Assembly: GCA_027532825.1 (NCBI GenBank)
Contig: JAPZTL010000008.1
Location: 124,001 to 188,000, forward strand
Reading direction: 5' to 3'
DNA: 64,000 nucleotides
Origin: Silanimonas sp021297925
GTDB taxonomy: Bacteria; Pseudomonadota; Gammaproteobacteria; Xanthomonadales; Xanthomonadaceae
In this document: in pieces, positions 34,019 to 42,809 of the stretch
Position numbering within the stretch: the first letter of the stretch is position 1
Layout: every line of letters begins with the position of its first letter
The notes under the pieces: model-generated
The model's database searches: none
Told to the model about the DNA's origin: nothing
Seen by the model: the letters and a program-made list of their open reading frames with translations, nothing else
Position numbers and translations under genes: made by a program

Positions 34019-35112
34019 TCCGGCTTCCCGCCCACCAGCGACTGCTGCTCAGGTCGAGCGGGTTCGCGATCCTCGGCACTTGGGCCGTCCTCGCCGGGTT
34101 CGCGCTGATCGGCGCGCTGCTGGACCAGGTCGACGACTTCGGTCAGGGCGACTACGGCCTCGAGCACGCGCTGCTGTTCCTGCTGCTGCAGGTGCCGCGG
34201 CGGCTCTACGAGAACTTCCCGATGGCCGCCGTCATCGGCGCCGTGCTGGCGATCGGCGGGCATGCGGCGCGCTCCGAGCTCGTCGCCCTGCGCGCCTCTG
34301 GCCTGTCGCCGGTGCGCATCGCCTCGGTCGTGCTGGGCCTCGTCGCGCTGCTCTCGCTGCCCTTGATGGTCGCCCGCGAGGCGCTCGTGCCGGGCTTCGA
34401 GGCGAAGGGGCAGGCCATCAAGCTGGCGGCGATGCAGCGCGAGGTCACGCTCGCCTCCGGCGCCGCCGTCTGGGCCCGCGAGGGCAGCGAGGTGTTCCAG
34501 GCCCGCGGCGGGCAGCGACGGATCGTCGACGGGCGCATCGTGCTGGTCTTCGAGGACGTCCGCGTCTATGCCTTCGATCCGCAGGGGCGCCTCGCGTGGC
34601 TGCAGGACGCCGAGGAAGCCGCGTACCGCGAGGACCGGGGGTGGGAGTTGCGCGACGTCCGGCGCACCGTGTTCCACGGCCGCACCGCGACGCTCGAGCG
34701 GATCGACGCGCAGGCGTGGGCGACCGCGCTCAAACCCGGTGCGATCGAGGCCGGACTGGCCCGTCCGGACCTCCTACCGGCACTGGCCTTGCGCGAGCAG
34801 ATCGGCCAGCTGCGGCGGAACGCGCTGGCGACCGGGCCGCTGGAAGACGCGTTCTGGGCCCGCGTTGCCTATCCCGTCGCGACGCTGGCGCTCGTGTTCG
34901 CCGCGCTGCCCTTCGCCTTCGGGCAACGCCGCAGCGGGGGCTTCGGCATGCGGCTGATGGTCGGCATCGTGTTCGCGCTGCTGGCCCGCCTGGTGCAGCC
35001 GATGTTCGCGAACATCGCCCAGGCCTACGGTTGGCCCGTGGTGCTCGCCCACCTGCTGCCGGTGGTGCTGCTCGTCGCCATCGGGCTCATCGGGTTCCGT
35101 CGGCGGGCGTGA
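34015..35112 (+). CDS. lptG: LPS export ABC transporter permease LptG
   Basis: A 365-residue partner permease of LptF with the same layout: N-terminal membrane bundle (to about 120) with RSELVALRASGLSPVRI, periplasmic domain (about 130-265), C-terminal bundle with LVFAALPFAFGQRRSGGFGMRL. GTG start within the lptF stop. The 3' end overlaps the convergent RDD gene by 26 bases. Confidence 0.94.
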   Translation: MIRLPAHQRLLLRSSGFAILGTWAVLAGFALIGALLDQVDDFGQGDYGLEHALLFLLLQVPRRLYENFPMAAVIGAVLAIGGHAARSELVALRASGLSPVRIASVVLGLVALLSLPLMVAREALVPGFEAKGQAIKLAAMQREVTLASGAAVWAREGSEVFQARGGQRRIVDGRIVLVFEDVRVYAFDPQGRLAWLQDAEEAAYREDRGWELRDVRRTVFHGRTATLERIDAQAWATALKPGAIEAGLARPDLLPALALREQIGQLRRNALATGPLEDAFWARVAYPVATLALVFAALPFAFGQRRSGGFGMRLMVGIVFALLARLVQPMFANIAQAYGWPVVLAHLLPVVLLVAIGLIGFRRRA

Positions 35113-35629
35113 GCCGGACGAGCCGCGTCCCGGACCAGCGCTCGTAGAGTGCGCGGTTCTCGCCGTCGAACAGGGCGGCGAGGGGGCCGGCGAGGGCCAC
35201 CGCCCCGGCCAGCCAGAACGGCACCATCGGTTCCGGCCACGCCCCCAGGGCGGCCAGTTCGACGACGCCCAGCGCCGGCAGGGTCGCGACCGCATAGCGC
35301 GTGGCGAGCGCCCGCCATCCCGCGAGCCGGCCGTCGTTGGCGACCACGCGTAGCCGCCACGGGCGCATGCCCAGCGTCTGCCCGCCGCGTCGCCAGCTGG
35401 CGACGAAGTAGGCGCCGCACAGGGCCCACAGCCACGCTGTCTCGGCATAGGCCCCCGCGCTGCCGGGGTTGACCGGCGTGCCACCGCGCGCCAGCAGCAT
35501 CAGGGCACTGCCGGCAAAGGCCAGCGCCAGCACCGGGAAGAGGTCGTAGGCGAGGGCGACCACCCGCCAGCCGAGCGGGGCGGGCGTCGCGATGGGTGCG
35601 GGGGTCTGGGGCGGGGCGGAAGCGCTCAT
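35087..35629 (-). CDS. RDD-family membrane protein
   Basis: A 180-residue protein with four hydrophobic segments. RDD features are seen in WRVVALAYDLFPVLALA, WRRGGQTLGMRPWRLRVV and FDGENRALYERWSGTRLV. Role unknown; some RDD proteins have been linked to ion or solute transport. Its start faces xerD, and its 3' end lies inside the lptG 3' end on the opposite strand. Confidence 0.85.
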   Translation of the reverse strand: MSASAPPQTPAPIATPAPLGWRVVALAYDLFPVLALAFAGSALMLLARGGTPVNPGSAGAYAETAWLWALCGAYFVASWRRGGQTLGMRPWRLRVVANDGRLAGWRALATRYAVATLPALGVVELAALGAWPEPMVPFWLAGAVALAGPLAALFDGENRALYERWSGTRLVRLTPADGTR

Positions 35630-35652
35630 CGCGCAAGGATAGCCGCGGTCGT

Positions 35653-35658
35653 TACAGT
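35653..35658 (+). promoter_or_regulatory. Probable -10 box, leaderless start of xerD
   Basis: TACAGT 6 bases before the ATG at 35665, with no ribosome site; the transcript would begin at the start codon. Confidence 0.45.
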
Positions 35659-35664
35659 GCCCGC

Positions 35665-36624
35665 ATGCCGAGCCTCCGGACGCCCGCTGAACGCCGCCTG
35701 CGCCGCGCCGCCGCGCCGCCGCTGCCGGCCAGCGATGCCGCGGAGATCGAGGCCTTCCTGCGGCGGTTCTGGGCCGAAACAGGGGCCAGCCGCGCGACGC
35801 TCGCCGCCTATCGTGCCGACCTTTCGCTTGCCGCCCGATGGCGCGCTTCCCGCGGGGCTGGGCCACTCCGCGGCGCCACCCGCGACGAGTGGTTCGCCCT
35901 GCTCGCCGAGCGCGCCCGCGAGGGCTATGCCCCGCGCAGCACGGCCCGGCTGCTGGCGGCGCTGCGGGCGTTCCATGCGGACGCCTTGCGGCAAGGGCTC
36001 GCGACGGCGGACCCGACCGCGCTGCTCGATCGGCCGACCCTGCCCCGCGCCTTGCCGAAGGCGATGGCCGAGTCCGAGGTCGAGGCCCTGCTGCGGGCGC
36101 CCGACGTGACGACGCCGGCCGGGCTCGCCGAGCGCGCGATGCTCGAGCTGCTCTACGCCACCGGGCTGCGCGTCAGCGAGCTCGTGGGACTCCCGGCCCT
36201 GGCGCTGAACCTGCGCCAAGGGGCCGTTCGCGTCCGCGGCAAGGGCGGGAAGGAGAGGCTCGTACCGCTGGGTGCCGAGGCCCAGCACTGGCTCGAGCGC
36301 TACCTCGCCGAGGCCCGGCCCGCGCTGGCGCGGGGCCGCAGCGTCCTGGCCCTGTTCCTCGCCGCGAACGGCGAACCTCCGAGCCGGCAGGCCTTCTGGG
36401 CCCGGATGAAGGCCCTGGCCGCCGCCGCGGGCCTCGATCCGGCGAAGGTGACCCCGCACGGCCTCCGCCACAGCTTCGCCACCCACCTGCTCAATCACGG
36501 CGCCGACTTGCGGGCCGTGCAAATGCTGTTGGGCCATGCCTCGTTGTCGACCACCCAGATCTACACCCACGTGGCCCGCGAAGGCCTCAAGCGCCTGCAC
36601 GCCGCCCACCATCCCCGCGGCTGA
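35665..36624 (+). CDS. xerD: Tyrosine recombinase XerD
   Basis: A 319-residue site-specific recombinase that resolves chromosome dimers at dif with XerC. Core-binding domain at 26-120, catalytic domain at 130-310 with Arg in TGLRVSELVGL, Lys in RGKGGKERLVP, HGLRHSFATHLL, LLGHASLSTTQIYTH and the nucleophile Tyr in the last motif. The call as XerD rather than XerC rests mainly on the following dsbC gene, as in E. coli. It is a housekeeping recombinase, not a phage integrase. Confidence 0.9.
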   Translation: MPSLRTPAERRLRRAAAPPLPASDAAEIEAFLRRFWAETGASRATLAAYRADLSLAARWRASRGAGPLRGATRDEWFALLAERAREGYAPRSTARLLAALRAFHADALRQGLATADPTALLDRPTLPRALPKAMAESEVEALLRAPDVTTPAGLAERAMLELLYATGLRVSELVGLPALALNLRQGAVRVRGKGGKERLVPLGAEAQHWLERYLAEARPALARGRSVLALFLAANGEPPSRQAFWARMKALAAAAGLDPAKVTPHGLRHSFATHLLNHGADLRAVQMLLGHASLSTTQIYTHVAREGLKRLHAAHHPRG

Positions 36625-36719
36625 GGGCGGCGGGGAACCCGGGGCGCCGCGCGAGGTCCATCCCCGGCGCCTGTGCTTCAATGGCGCCCTTTCCGCCCCG
36701 TTCCCTTCCAGGATTCCCG

Positions 36720-37487
36720 ATGCTCCGTCGCGCCCTCCTCGTCGCCGCCCTCGGCACCAGCCTCGCCGCCTGCGCCCAGCCGGCCCCGACCGCGCCGGCC
36801 GCGGCCCCTGCCGCCGGGGAAGCCGCCGTTCGCGCGACCATCGCCCAAGCCCTGCCGGGCGTCGAGGTGAAGCGCCTTCGCGCGGCACCGATCGCGGGCT
36901 ACACCGAGGCCGTCGTCGCCGGCCGCGTGATCTACGTCAGCAATGACGGCCGCTACGTGATCGACGGCAACCTCATCGACTTCCAGGCGCGCCGCAACCT
37001 CACCGAGTCGGCGATGGACGACATCCGTGTCGCCGGTCTGAAGGCGATCCCGAGCGCCCAGCGCATCGTGTTCGCGCCGCGCGACCCGAAGTACACGGTG
37101 ACGGTCTTCACCGACATCGACTGCGGCTACTGCCGCATGTTCCATTCCCACATCGCCGAGTACAACGCGCTCGGCATCGCGGTGGAGTACCTGTTCTTCC
37201 CGCGCGCCGGGGAGGGCTCGGAGAGCTGGGCCAAGGCCGAATCCGTCTGGTGCGCGAAGGACCCGCGGCAGGCGATGACCGAGGCCAAGGCCGGCAAGGC
37301 CCTGCCGGCCACGCGCTGCGAGAACCCCGTCGCCCGCGAGTTCGCGCTGGGCCGCGACATCGGCGTCAATGCCACCCCGGCCGTCTATGCCCCCAATGGC
37401 GCCCAGGTCGGCGGCTATCTCGAGCCCCAGCGCCTCCTCGAGGCCTTGCAGTCCGTCGAGCGCGAGGCCCGCGCCGCCGGCGGCTGA
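36720..37487 (+). CDS. dsbC: DsbC-family thiol-disulfide isomerase, predicted lipoprotein
   Basis: A 255-residue periplasmic disulfide isomerase. N-terminal dimerisation region (35-100), then a thioredoxin fold with active site CGYC in FTDIDCGYCRMFH and the cis-Pro loop NATPAVYAP. An extra Cys pair (VWCAKD and ATRCEN) matches the second disulfide of DsbC. The signal sequence ends in the lipobox LAAC, so the protein is probably lipid-anchored rather than soluble; I note this as unusual. It lies 95 bases after xerD. Confidence 0.9.
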   Translation: MLRRALLVAALGTSLAACAQPAPTAPAAAPAAGEAAVRATIAQALPGVEVKRLRAAPIAGYTEAVVAGRVIYVSNDGRYVIDGNLIDFQARRNLTESAMDDIRVAGLKAIPSAQRIVFAPRDPKYTVTVFTDIDCGYCRMFHSHIAEYNALGIAVEYLFFPRAGEGSESWAKAESVWCAKDPRQAMTEAKAGKALPATRCENPVAREFALGRDIGVNATPAVYAPNGAQVGGYLEPQRLLEALQSVEREARAAGG

Positions 37488-37521
37488 GCCGCCCGGACCC
37501 GGGCGGCGGGAGGGGGTCTGC

Positions 37522-37527
37522 TAGAAT
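37522..37527 (+). promoter_or_regulatory. Probable -10 box of purL
   Basis: TAGAAT 31 bases before the purL ATG; no clear -35. A GC stem-loop without a T-run lies just upstream (37489-37506). Confidence 0.45.
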
Positions 37528-37558
37528 CGCGGCCCCGCCCCGCCGGAACCGCTGGTCC

Positions 37559-40500
37559 ATGATCGTGCTCGAGGGCCTGCCGGCCCTGTCGGACTTCCGC
37601 CTGCACCGCCTGCTCGAGACGTTGCGCGGGATCGCCCCGGGGGTCGGCATCGCCGGCACCCACCACGTCTACCTCGTGCAGCCGCAGCCAGGCGCGCGGC
37701 TGGACACGGCGGCCATCGGCACGATCCTCGAAGGCTGCTTCGCCACCACGCCGACGCCGGACGGAGCGGTCAGCCGCTTCGTGGTGCCGCGTCTCGGGAC
37801 GCTCTCCCCCTGGGCCAGCAAGGCCACCGAGATCCTGCGCGGGGCCGGACATGCCATCGCCCGCGTCGAGCGCGGCCTGCGCATCGATGTCGCGAATTGG
37901 CCCGCGGACGCGGACGCCGCCCGCCGCCTTTCGCGGGTGCTGCACGATCCGATGACGCAATCTTTCGTGGCGACGCTCGACGAAGCCGAAGCCCTGTTCC
38001 GCGTGCCGCCGAAGGGCGCCGTCGAGCACATCGCTCCGGCGGCGCTGCCAGCCGCGAACGGCCGCCTCGGCCTCGCGCTGTCCGAGGACGAGATCGCTTA
38101 CCTCCAGGACGCCTACACCCAGCTGGGCCGGCCCGCGACGGACGCCGAGCTGATGATGTTCGCGCAGGCGAACTCCGAGCACTGCCGGCACAAGATCTTC
38201 AACGCCAGCTGGACCATCGACGGCGAGGACCAGGCCCACTCGCTGTTCAAGATGATCAAGGCGACGCACGCCGCGACACCGCAGTTCACGCTCACCGCCT
38301 ACGCCGACAACGCGGCCGTGGTCGAAGGCCATCCGGGCCGCCGTTTCCGCCCCGACCTCGCCAGCGGCGAGTACGTGGCCGAGCCGGTCGCCGACAGCGC
38401 GTACTGCATCAAGGTCGAGACCCACAACCACCCGACGGCGATCTCGCCCTTCCCGGGTGCGTCCACTGGCGCCGGCGGCGAGATCCGCGACGAGGGCGCC
38501 ACCGGACGCGGCGGCAAGCCCAAGGCGGGACTGACCGGCTTCACCGTGTCGCACCTGCGCATCCCCGGCGCGCTGCAGCCCTGGGAACAGCCGCGCGTGC
38601 TCAACCCGCGCATGGCCCCGGCCTTCGAGATCATGCGCGACGGCCCGCTGGGCGCGGCCGCGTTCAACAACGAGTTCGGCCGCCCGGCGCTGTCGGGCTA
38701 CTTCCGCAGCTTCGAACTGCCGACGGAAACGCCGGGCCTCGTCCGCGCCTACGACAAGCCGATCATGCTGGCCGGCGGCCTCGGTGCCATCGACCGCGTC
38801 CAGGTGAAGAAGCTCGGCCTGCGCGACGGTGACCTCGTCATCGTGATCGGCGGCCCGGCGATGCTGATCGGCCTCGGTGGCGGTGCCGCGAGTTCGCTCG
38901 CCTCCGGCCAGAGCAGCGAGGACCTCGATTTCGCCTCGGTGCAGCGCGACAACCCGGAGATGGAGCGCCGCGTGCAGGAGGTCATCGACCGCTGCGTGGC
39001 GCTCGGTGCCGGCAATCCCATCCGCGCCTTCCACGACGTCGGCGCCGGTGGCCTGTCGAATGCCATCCCGGAGCTGCTGCACGACGCCGGCCTCGGCGGC
39101 CGCATCCAGATGGCGAAGATCCCGAGCGACGACCCGTCGCTGTCGCCGATGCAGCTGTGGTGCAACGAGTCGCAGGAGCGCTACGTGCTCGGCATCGCGC
39201 CGGAGCACTTGGCCGAGTTCGACGCCATCTGCGCGCGCGAGCGCTGCCTGTATGCCGCGGTCGGCGTGGCCACGACCGACGAGGTGCTGGTGCTGGAAGC
39301 GCCTGACGGCTCGCGTCCCATCGATCTTCCGATGAACGTCCTGTTCGGCAAGGCGCCGAAGATGCACCGCGACACCGCCCATGGGGCCGCGACGCGCTGG
39401 CCGAAGCTCGACACCGCCGCGCTCGACCTGCGCGAGGCCGGCCTGCGCGTGCTTTCGCATCCGACGGTCGCGAGCAAGAGCTTCCTCATCACCATCGGTG
39501 ACCGCAGCGTCGGTGGCCTCACCGCGCGCGACCAGATGGTCGGCCCGTGGCAGCTGCCGGTGGCCGATGTCGCCATCACCCTCACCGATTTCCACGGCTT
39601 TGCTGGCGAAGCCATGGCGATGGGCGAGCGCACGCCGTTGGCCCTGATCGATGCCAAGGCCTCCGCGCGCATGGCGGTTGGCGAGGCCATCACCAACCTT
39701 GTGGCCGCGCCGATCGGCGCCCTCGAGGAAGTGAAGCTTTCAGCCAACTGGATGGCGGCTTGCTCGCACCCCGGTGAGGACGCCGCGCTGTTCGATGCGG
39801 TGAAGGCCGTCGGCCTCGAGCTTTGCCCCGAGCTCGACCTGTCGATCCCGGTCGGCAAGGACTCGCTGTCGATGCAGGCGCAGTACGCGACGACCGACGG
39901 CCCGCAGAAGTCGGTCTCGCCGGTGTCGCTGATCATCACCGCCTTCGCCCGCGTGGCCGACGTGCGCGCGCAGCTCACGCCCGACCTGAAGCGCGGCGTC
40001 GATTCCGAGCTGTGGCTGATCGGCCTGGGTGCCGGCAAGAAGCGCCTGGGCGGCTCGATCCTCGCGCAGTGCTTCAACGCCTTCGGCGGCGCCGCGCCCG
40101 ACCTCGACGACCCGCAGCGGCTCAAGGATTTCGTCGCCCTCGTCAACGAGGCGCGCGAGGACCAGCTGCTGCTCGCGTACCACGACCGCAGCGACGGCGG
40201 TGCCTTCGCCACGCTGTGCGAGATGGCCTTCGCCGGCCATCTTGGCCTTGATCTCGCGCTCGACGGCTGGGGCGATGATCCGTTTCGCAGCCTGTTCGCC
40301 GAAGAGCTGGGTGCGGTGGTGCAGGTGGCCGTGGAAGACCGTGCCGCCTTCGCCGACCTCGTCGAGCGCCATGGCCTGACCGAATGCACGCAGCGCGTCG
40401 GCAAGCCGGTGGCCGCGCCGCGCGTGCGCGTCGGCGACGAGGGTCGGGTGCTGGCCGAGTGGCCGTGGACGGAACTCTTCGACGCCTGGTGGACCACCAG

Positions 40501-41410
40501 CCACGCCATGCAGCAGCGTCGCGACGACCCCGCCTGTGCGGACGAGGAAAAAGAGGCCCGCCGCCGTTTCGACGATGCCGGCCTGGCGCCGAAGCTCGCA
40601 TTCGAGCCGCAGGACGATATTGCCGCGCCCTACATCGCCACGGGCGTCCGCCCGCGGGTGGCGATCCTTCGCGAGCAGGGCGTCAATGGCCAGATCGAAA
40701 TGGCGGCGGCCTTCGACCGTGCCGGCTTCACCGCCGTCGATGTGCACATGAGCGACCTGATCGAGGGCCGGGTGCGCCTGGACAGCTTCAAGGGCCTCGC
40801 GGCCTGCGGCGGCTTCAGCTACGGCGACGTGCTGGGCGCCGGCCGCGGCTGGGCCACCTCGATCCTCACCCGAGACAGCCTGCGTGAGCCCTTCGCCGCG
40901 TTCTTCGCGCGGACGGACACCTTCAGCCTTGGCGTCTGCAACGGCTGCCAGATGCTGGCCCAGCTCAAGGACCTCGTTCCCGGGGCCGAGCACTGGCCGC
41001 GCTTCGTCCGCAACCTGAGCGAGCAGTACGAGGCGCGGGTGGCGCAGGTGCTGGTCGAGGACTCGCCCTCGGTGCTGCTAAGGGGCATGGCCGGCTCGCG
41101 CATCCCGATCGTCGTCTCGCACGGCGAGGGCCGCGCGCGCTTCAGCGACGACGCCCACCGGACGACGGCCGCGGTGGCGATGCGTTACGTCGACAGCGAG
41201 GGCCGCGTCACCCAGGCTTTCCCGGCCAACCCGAACGGCTCGCCCGATGGCATCGCCGGCCTGACCTCGCGCGACGGCCGCGCCACGCTGATGATGCCGC
41301 ACCCGGAGCGGGTGTTCCGGACCGTGCAGCTGAGCTGGGCGCCGGCTGAATGGGGCGAGGCGTCGCCGTGGCTGCGCCTGTTCCGCAACGCGCGGGTGTT
41401 CGTGGGCTGA
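37559..41410 (+). CDS. purL: Phosphoribosylformylglycinamidine synthase (large, single-chain PurL)
   Basis: A 1283-residue purine enzyme that turns FGAR and glutamine into FGAM. It is the large fused form of gammaproteobacteria: N-terminal PurS-like domain (1-140), linker, synthetase domains with ETHNHPTAISPFPGASTGAGGE and DVGAGGLSNAIPE, and a C-terminal amidotransferase with nucleophile Cys in GVCNGCQML, HGEGRARF and MMPHPERVFR. With purC, two steps of the pathway are in the window but far apart. The region after it has no gene for about 650 bases. Confidence 0.97.
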   Translation: MIVLEGLPALSDFRLHRLLETLRGIAPGVGIAGTHHVYLVQPQPGARLDTAAIGTILEGCFATTPTPDGAVSRFVVPRLGTLSPWASKATEILRGAGHAIARVERGLRIDVANWPADADAARRLSRVLHDPMTQSFVATLDEAEALFRVPPKGAVEHIAPAALPAANGRLGLALSEDEIAYLQDAYTQLGRPATDAELMMFAQANSEHCRHKIFNASWTIDGEDQAHSLFKMIKATHAATPQFTLTAYADNAAVVEGHPGRRFRPDLASGEYVAEPVADSAYCIKVETHNHPTAISPFPGASTGAGGEIRDEGATGRGGKPKAGLTGFTVSHLRIPGALQPWEQPRVLNPRMAPAFEIMRDGPLGAAAFNNEFGRPALSGYFRSFELPTETPGLVRAYDKPIMLAGGLGAIDRVQVKKLGLRDGDLVIVIGGPAMLIGLGGGAASSLASGQSSEDLDFASVQRDNPEMERRVQEVIDRCVALGAGNPIRAFHDVGAGGLSNAIPELLHDAGLGGRIQMAKIPSDDPSLSPMQLWCNESQERYVLGIAPEHLAEFDAICARERCLYAAVGVATTDEVLVLEAPDGSRPIDLPMNVLFGKAPKMHRDTAHGAATRWPKLDTAALDLREAGLRVLSHPTVASKSFLITIGDRSVGGLTARDQMVGPWQLPVADVAITLTDFHGFAGEAMAMGERTPLALIDAKASARMAVGEAITNLVAAPIGALEEVKLSANWMAACSHPGEDAALFDAVKAVGLELCPELDLSIPVGKDSLSMQAQYATTDGPQKSVSPVSLIITAFARVADVRAQLTPDLKRGVDSELWLIGLGAGKKRLGGSILAQCFNAFGGAAPDLDDPQRLKDFVALVNEAREDQLLLAYHDRSDGGAFATLCEMAFAGHLGLDLALDGWGDDPFRSLFAEELGAVVQVAVEDRAAFADLVERHGLTECTQRVGKPVAAPRVRVGDEGRVLAEWPWTELFDAWWTTSHAMQQRRDDPACADEEKEARRRFDDAGLAPKLAFEPQDDIAAPYIATGVRPRVAILREQGVNGQIEMAAAFDRAGFTAVDVHMSDLIEGRVRLDSFKGLAACGGFSYGDVLGAGRGWATSILTRDSLREPFAAFFARTDTFSLGVCNGCQMLAQLKDLVPGAEHWPRFVRNLSEQYEARVAQVLVEDSPSVLLRGMAGSRIPIVVSHGEGRARFSDDAHRTTAAVAMRYVDSEGRVTQAFPANPNGSPDGIAGLTSRDGRATLMMPHPERVFRTVQLSWAPAEWGEASPWLRLFRNARVFVG

Positions 41411-41427
41411 GTCGGCATGCCGCCCCA

Positions 41428-41445
41428 TCGGGGCGAACTTGCCTG
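41428..41445 (+). repeat. Short degenerate copy of the repeat head
   Basis: TCGGGGCGAACTTGCCTG; it recurs with one change at 41454-41471, where it leads into the first full 123-bp copy. Confidence 0.6.
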
Positions 41446-41458
41446 AGCCTCCGTCGGG

Positions 41459-41581
41459 GCGAACCTGCCTGCGTCACCGGGGATTCCGCTGTCCGCTCGA
41501 TCGGGCATCCTGCCCTCACTCGCGCCGCTCGCCCTCCGTGGCTCGCTGCCGCGGAACCCCCCGGCGCCGGGCGCGGTTCGC
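41459..41581 (+). repeat. 123-bp direct repeat, copy A
   Basis: Begins GCGAACCTGCCTGCGTCACC and ends GGCGCCGGGCGCGGTTCGC. It matches copy B at 119 of 123 positions by eye, with no gaps. The ends GCGAAC and GTTCGC are inverted. It lies in the gene-free stretch between purL and the TPR-like gene. Reading frames across it are Arg/Pro-rich and not convincing as protein. Confidence 0.85.
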
Positions 41582-41730
41582 TGCGAGGTGTCTTGCGCGT
41601 CGTGCCCATGTCGCTGCAAGCCCGCCCCGCGCCGCGCCCGCGGAACGCTGGGTCCCCGGCAGCGAGGCAGGACGCCGAGCGCCGGCGAATGCGGAGCGGG
41701 ACGCGGAGCCTGAGCCGGCGGGGACCGGCG

Positions 41731-41780
41731 GTCCGCGAAGGCAGGCGCGCCCTGGCCCGGCGGCCCGCGAAGGCAGGCGC
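41731..41780 (+). repeat. Short tandem repeat of 18 bp, two copies
   Basis: GTCCGCGAAGGCAGGCGC at 41731-41748 and GCCCGCGAAGGCAGGCGC at 41763-41780 (17 of 18 identical). The GGCAGGCGC core occurs again at 41940, each time upstream of a repeat head. Confidence 0.65.
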
Positions 41781-41792
41781 TTCCCGATGCGA

Positions 41793-41915
41793 GCGAACCT
41801 GCCTGCGTCACCGGGGGTTCCGCTGTCCGCTCGATCGGGCGTCCTGCCCTCACTCGCGGCGCTCGCCCTCCGTGGCTCGCTGCCGCGGAACACCCCGGCG
41901 CCGGGCGCGGTTCGC
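41793..41915 (+). repeat. 123-bp direct repeat, copy B
   Basis: Second full copy, 334 bases after copy A, with 4 substitutions. The segment between the copies also carries GCAGGACGCC (41667-41676), the reverse complement of GGCGTCCTGC inside copy B, so intrastrand pairing is possible. Confidence 0.85.
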
Positions 41916-41960
41916 CACAGCGTCACCCCGCGCTGCGATGGCAGGCGCGCCTCCATCCGA

Positions 41961-41989
41961 GCGAACCGGCCTTCGTCACCGGGGATTCC
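41961..41989 (+). repeat. Partial third copy of the repeat head
   Basis: GCGAACCGGCCTTCGTCACC followed by GGGGATTCC matches the first 29 bases of the repeat with two changes, then diverges. It lies 71 bases before the next start codon. The rest of the 41411-42059 stretch shows no gene, promoter or terminator that I can support. Confidence 0.65.
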
Positions 41990-42059
41990 TCGGACCGTCT
42001 GGCCGATACGGCCGTGCCCATGGCAGGCTGGAAGCCCCCCGTATGGCGAAGGACGCCGG

Positions 42060-42737
42060 ATGCGCACGATGACGATCAGCCTTGGAATGGCGATCACCCT
42101 GGCCTGCAGCCCCGTCGCTGCCGCACTGCTCGATGCCGCGGCCGAGCCTCCGGCCCGGAGCCTCCCCGCCGCGGATCGCTACGACGACCCGGACCCTGCG
42201 GCGCGCTACGTGCCGCTCTCGCTCACCACGACCGAGTTCGCCTCGCGTCGTGACCGCCTCCACGCGGTGGAGCGCGCGCTCGAACGCTCCCCCGACGATC
42301 CCCGCCTGCTGGTCGAGCGCGGCTTCCAGCGCCATGCGGTGGGTCAACACGACCTCGCCGAGGTGGATTACGCCCGAGCGCTCGCGGCGGCGGGCGACAA
42401 CCTGTTGCTGCGCCGCCGCGTCCTCTGGTCGCACGGCTGGGCGTTGTTGAACGCGGGCAGCAATGAGCGGGCCTTGGAGGCGTGGGCGGAGGCCGAGCGC
42501 CTCCACGGCGGTCGGCCGTTCTGGGCGCCCTACAGCCGCGCCTTGGCCGAATGGCGGCTGGGGCGTCGGGATGCCGCCGTCGCGTCTTGGCAACAAGCCG
42601 TGGAAGGGCTGCCGGTCTTGGGGACGGAGGCGGGTCTTCTTGGCCGGACGGCCTATTGGCCCGGCGAGCAGTTCGAGACGGTGCGAGCGGTGTTCGGCGC
42701 TTGGAGCGAGCAGCACGAGGGGGCGGCGGCACGCTGA
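42060..42737 (+). CDS. Secreted TPR-like protein, unknown
   Basis: A 225-residue protein with a signal peptide (1-24) and a helical mature region (60-190) reading as two or three degenerate TPR units: ERGFQRHAVGQHDLAEVDYARAL, WSHGWALLNAGSNERALEAW and YSRALAEWRLGRRDAAVASW. AAGGA lies 6 bases before the ATG. It ends 72 bases before the type II secretion operon. A role as an assembly or pilot factor is possible from position and fold type only. Confidence 0.75.
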   Translation: MRTMTISLGMAITLACSPVAAALLDAAAEPPARSLPAADRYDDPDPAARYVPLSLTTTEFASRRDRLHAVERALERSPDDPRLLVERGFQRHAVGQHDLAEVDYARALAAAGDNLLLRRRVLWSHGWALLNAGSNERALEAWAEAERLHGGRPFWAPYSRALAEWRLGRRDAAVASWQQAVEGLPVLGTEAGLLGRTAYWPGEQFETVRAVFGAWSEQHEGAAAR

Positions 42738-42797
42738 GCCCACGAGGCGCGCTTCCTCGCCGCGCGGGATGCATCCTCGGGCGCCGCCCGCCCCTGC

Positions 42798-42803
42798 TAC
42801 CCT
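42798..42803 (+). promoter_or_regulatory. Weak -10-like box before gspE
   Basis: TACCCT 6 bases before the ATG of gspE, with no ribosome site; a possible leaderless start for the secretion operon. Confidence 0.3.
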
Positions 42804-42809
42804 TGGCCC

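Noticed and set aside
35665..36624. Phage-type integrase and integrated element
   Set aside because: The tyrosine recombinase is a XerD with dsbC next to it and housekeeping genes on both sides; no phage genes or attachment repeats are seen.
37415..39595. 726-codon minus-strand frame inside purL
   Set aside because: Antisense to intact purL catalytic domains; no motif and no ribosome site.
41411..42059. CRISPR array
   Set aside because: Units are 123 bp, spaced 334 bp apart, diverged and only two or three in number, with no cas genes; this is not a CRISPR pattern.
41350..42072. Plus-strand frames translating the 123-bp repeats (Arg/Pro-rich, with RGFRCPLDRASCPHS repeated)
   Set aside because: The peptide repeats only because the DNA repeats; composition, lack of start signals and the non-coding look of the stretch argue against a protein.
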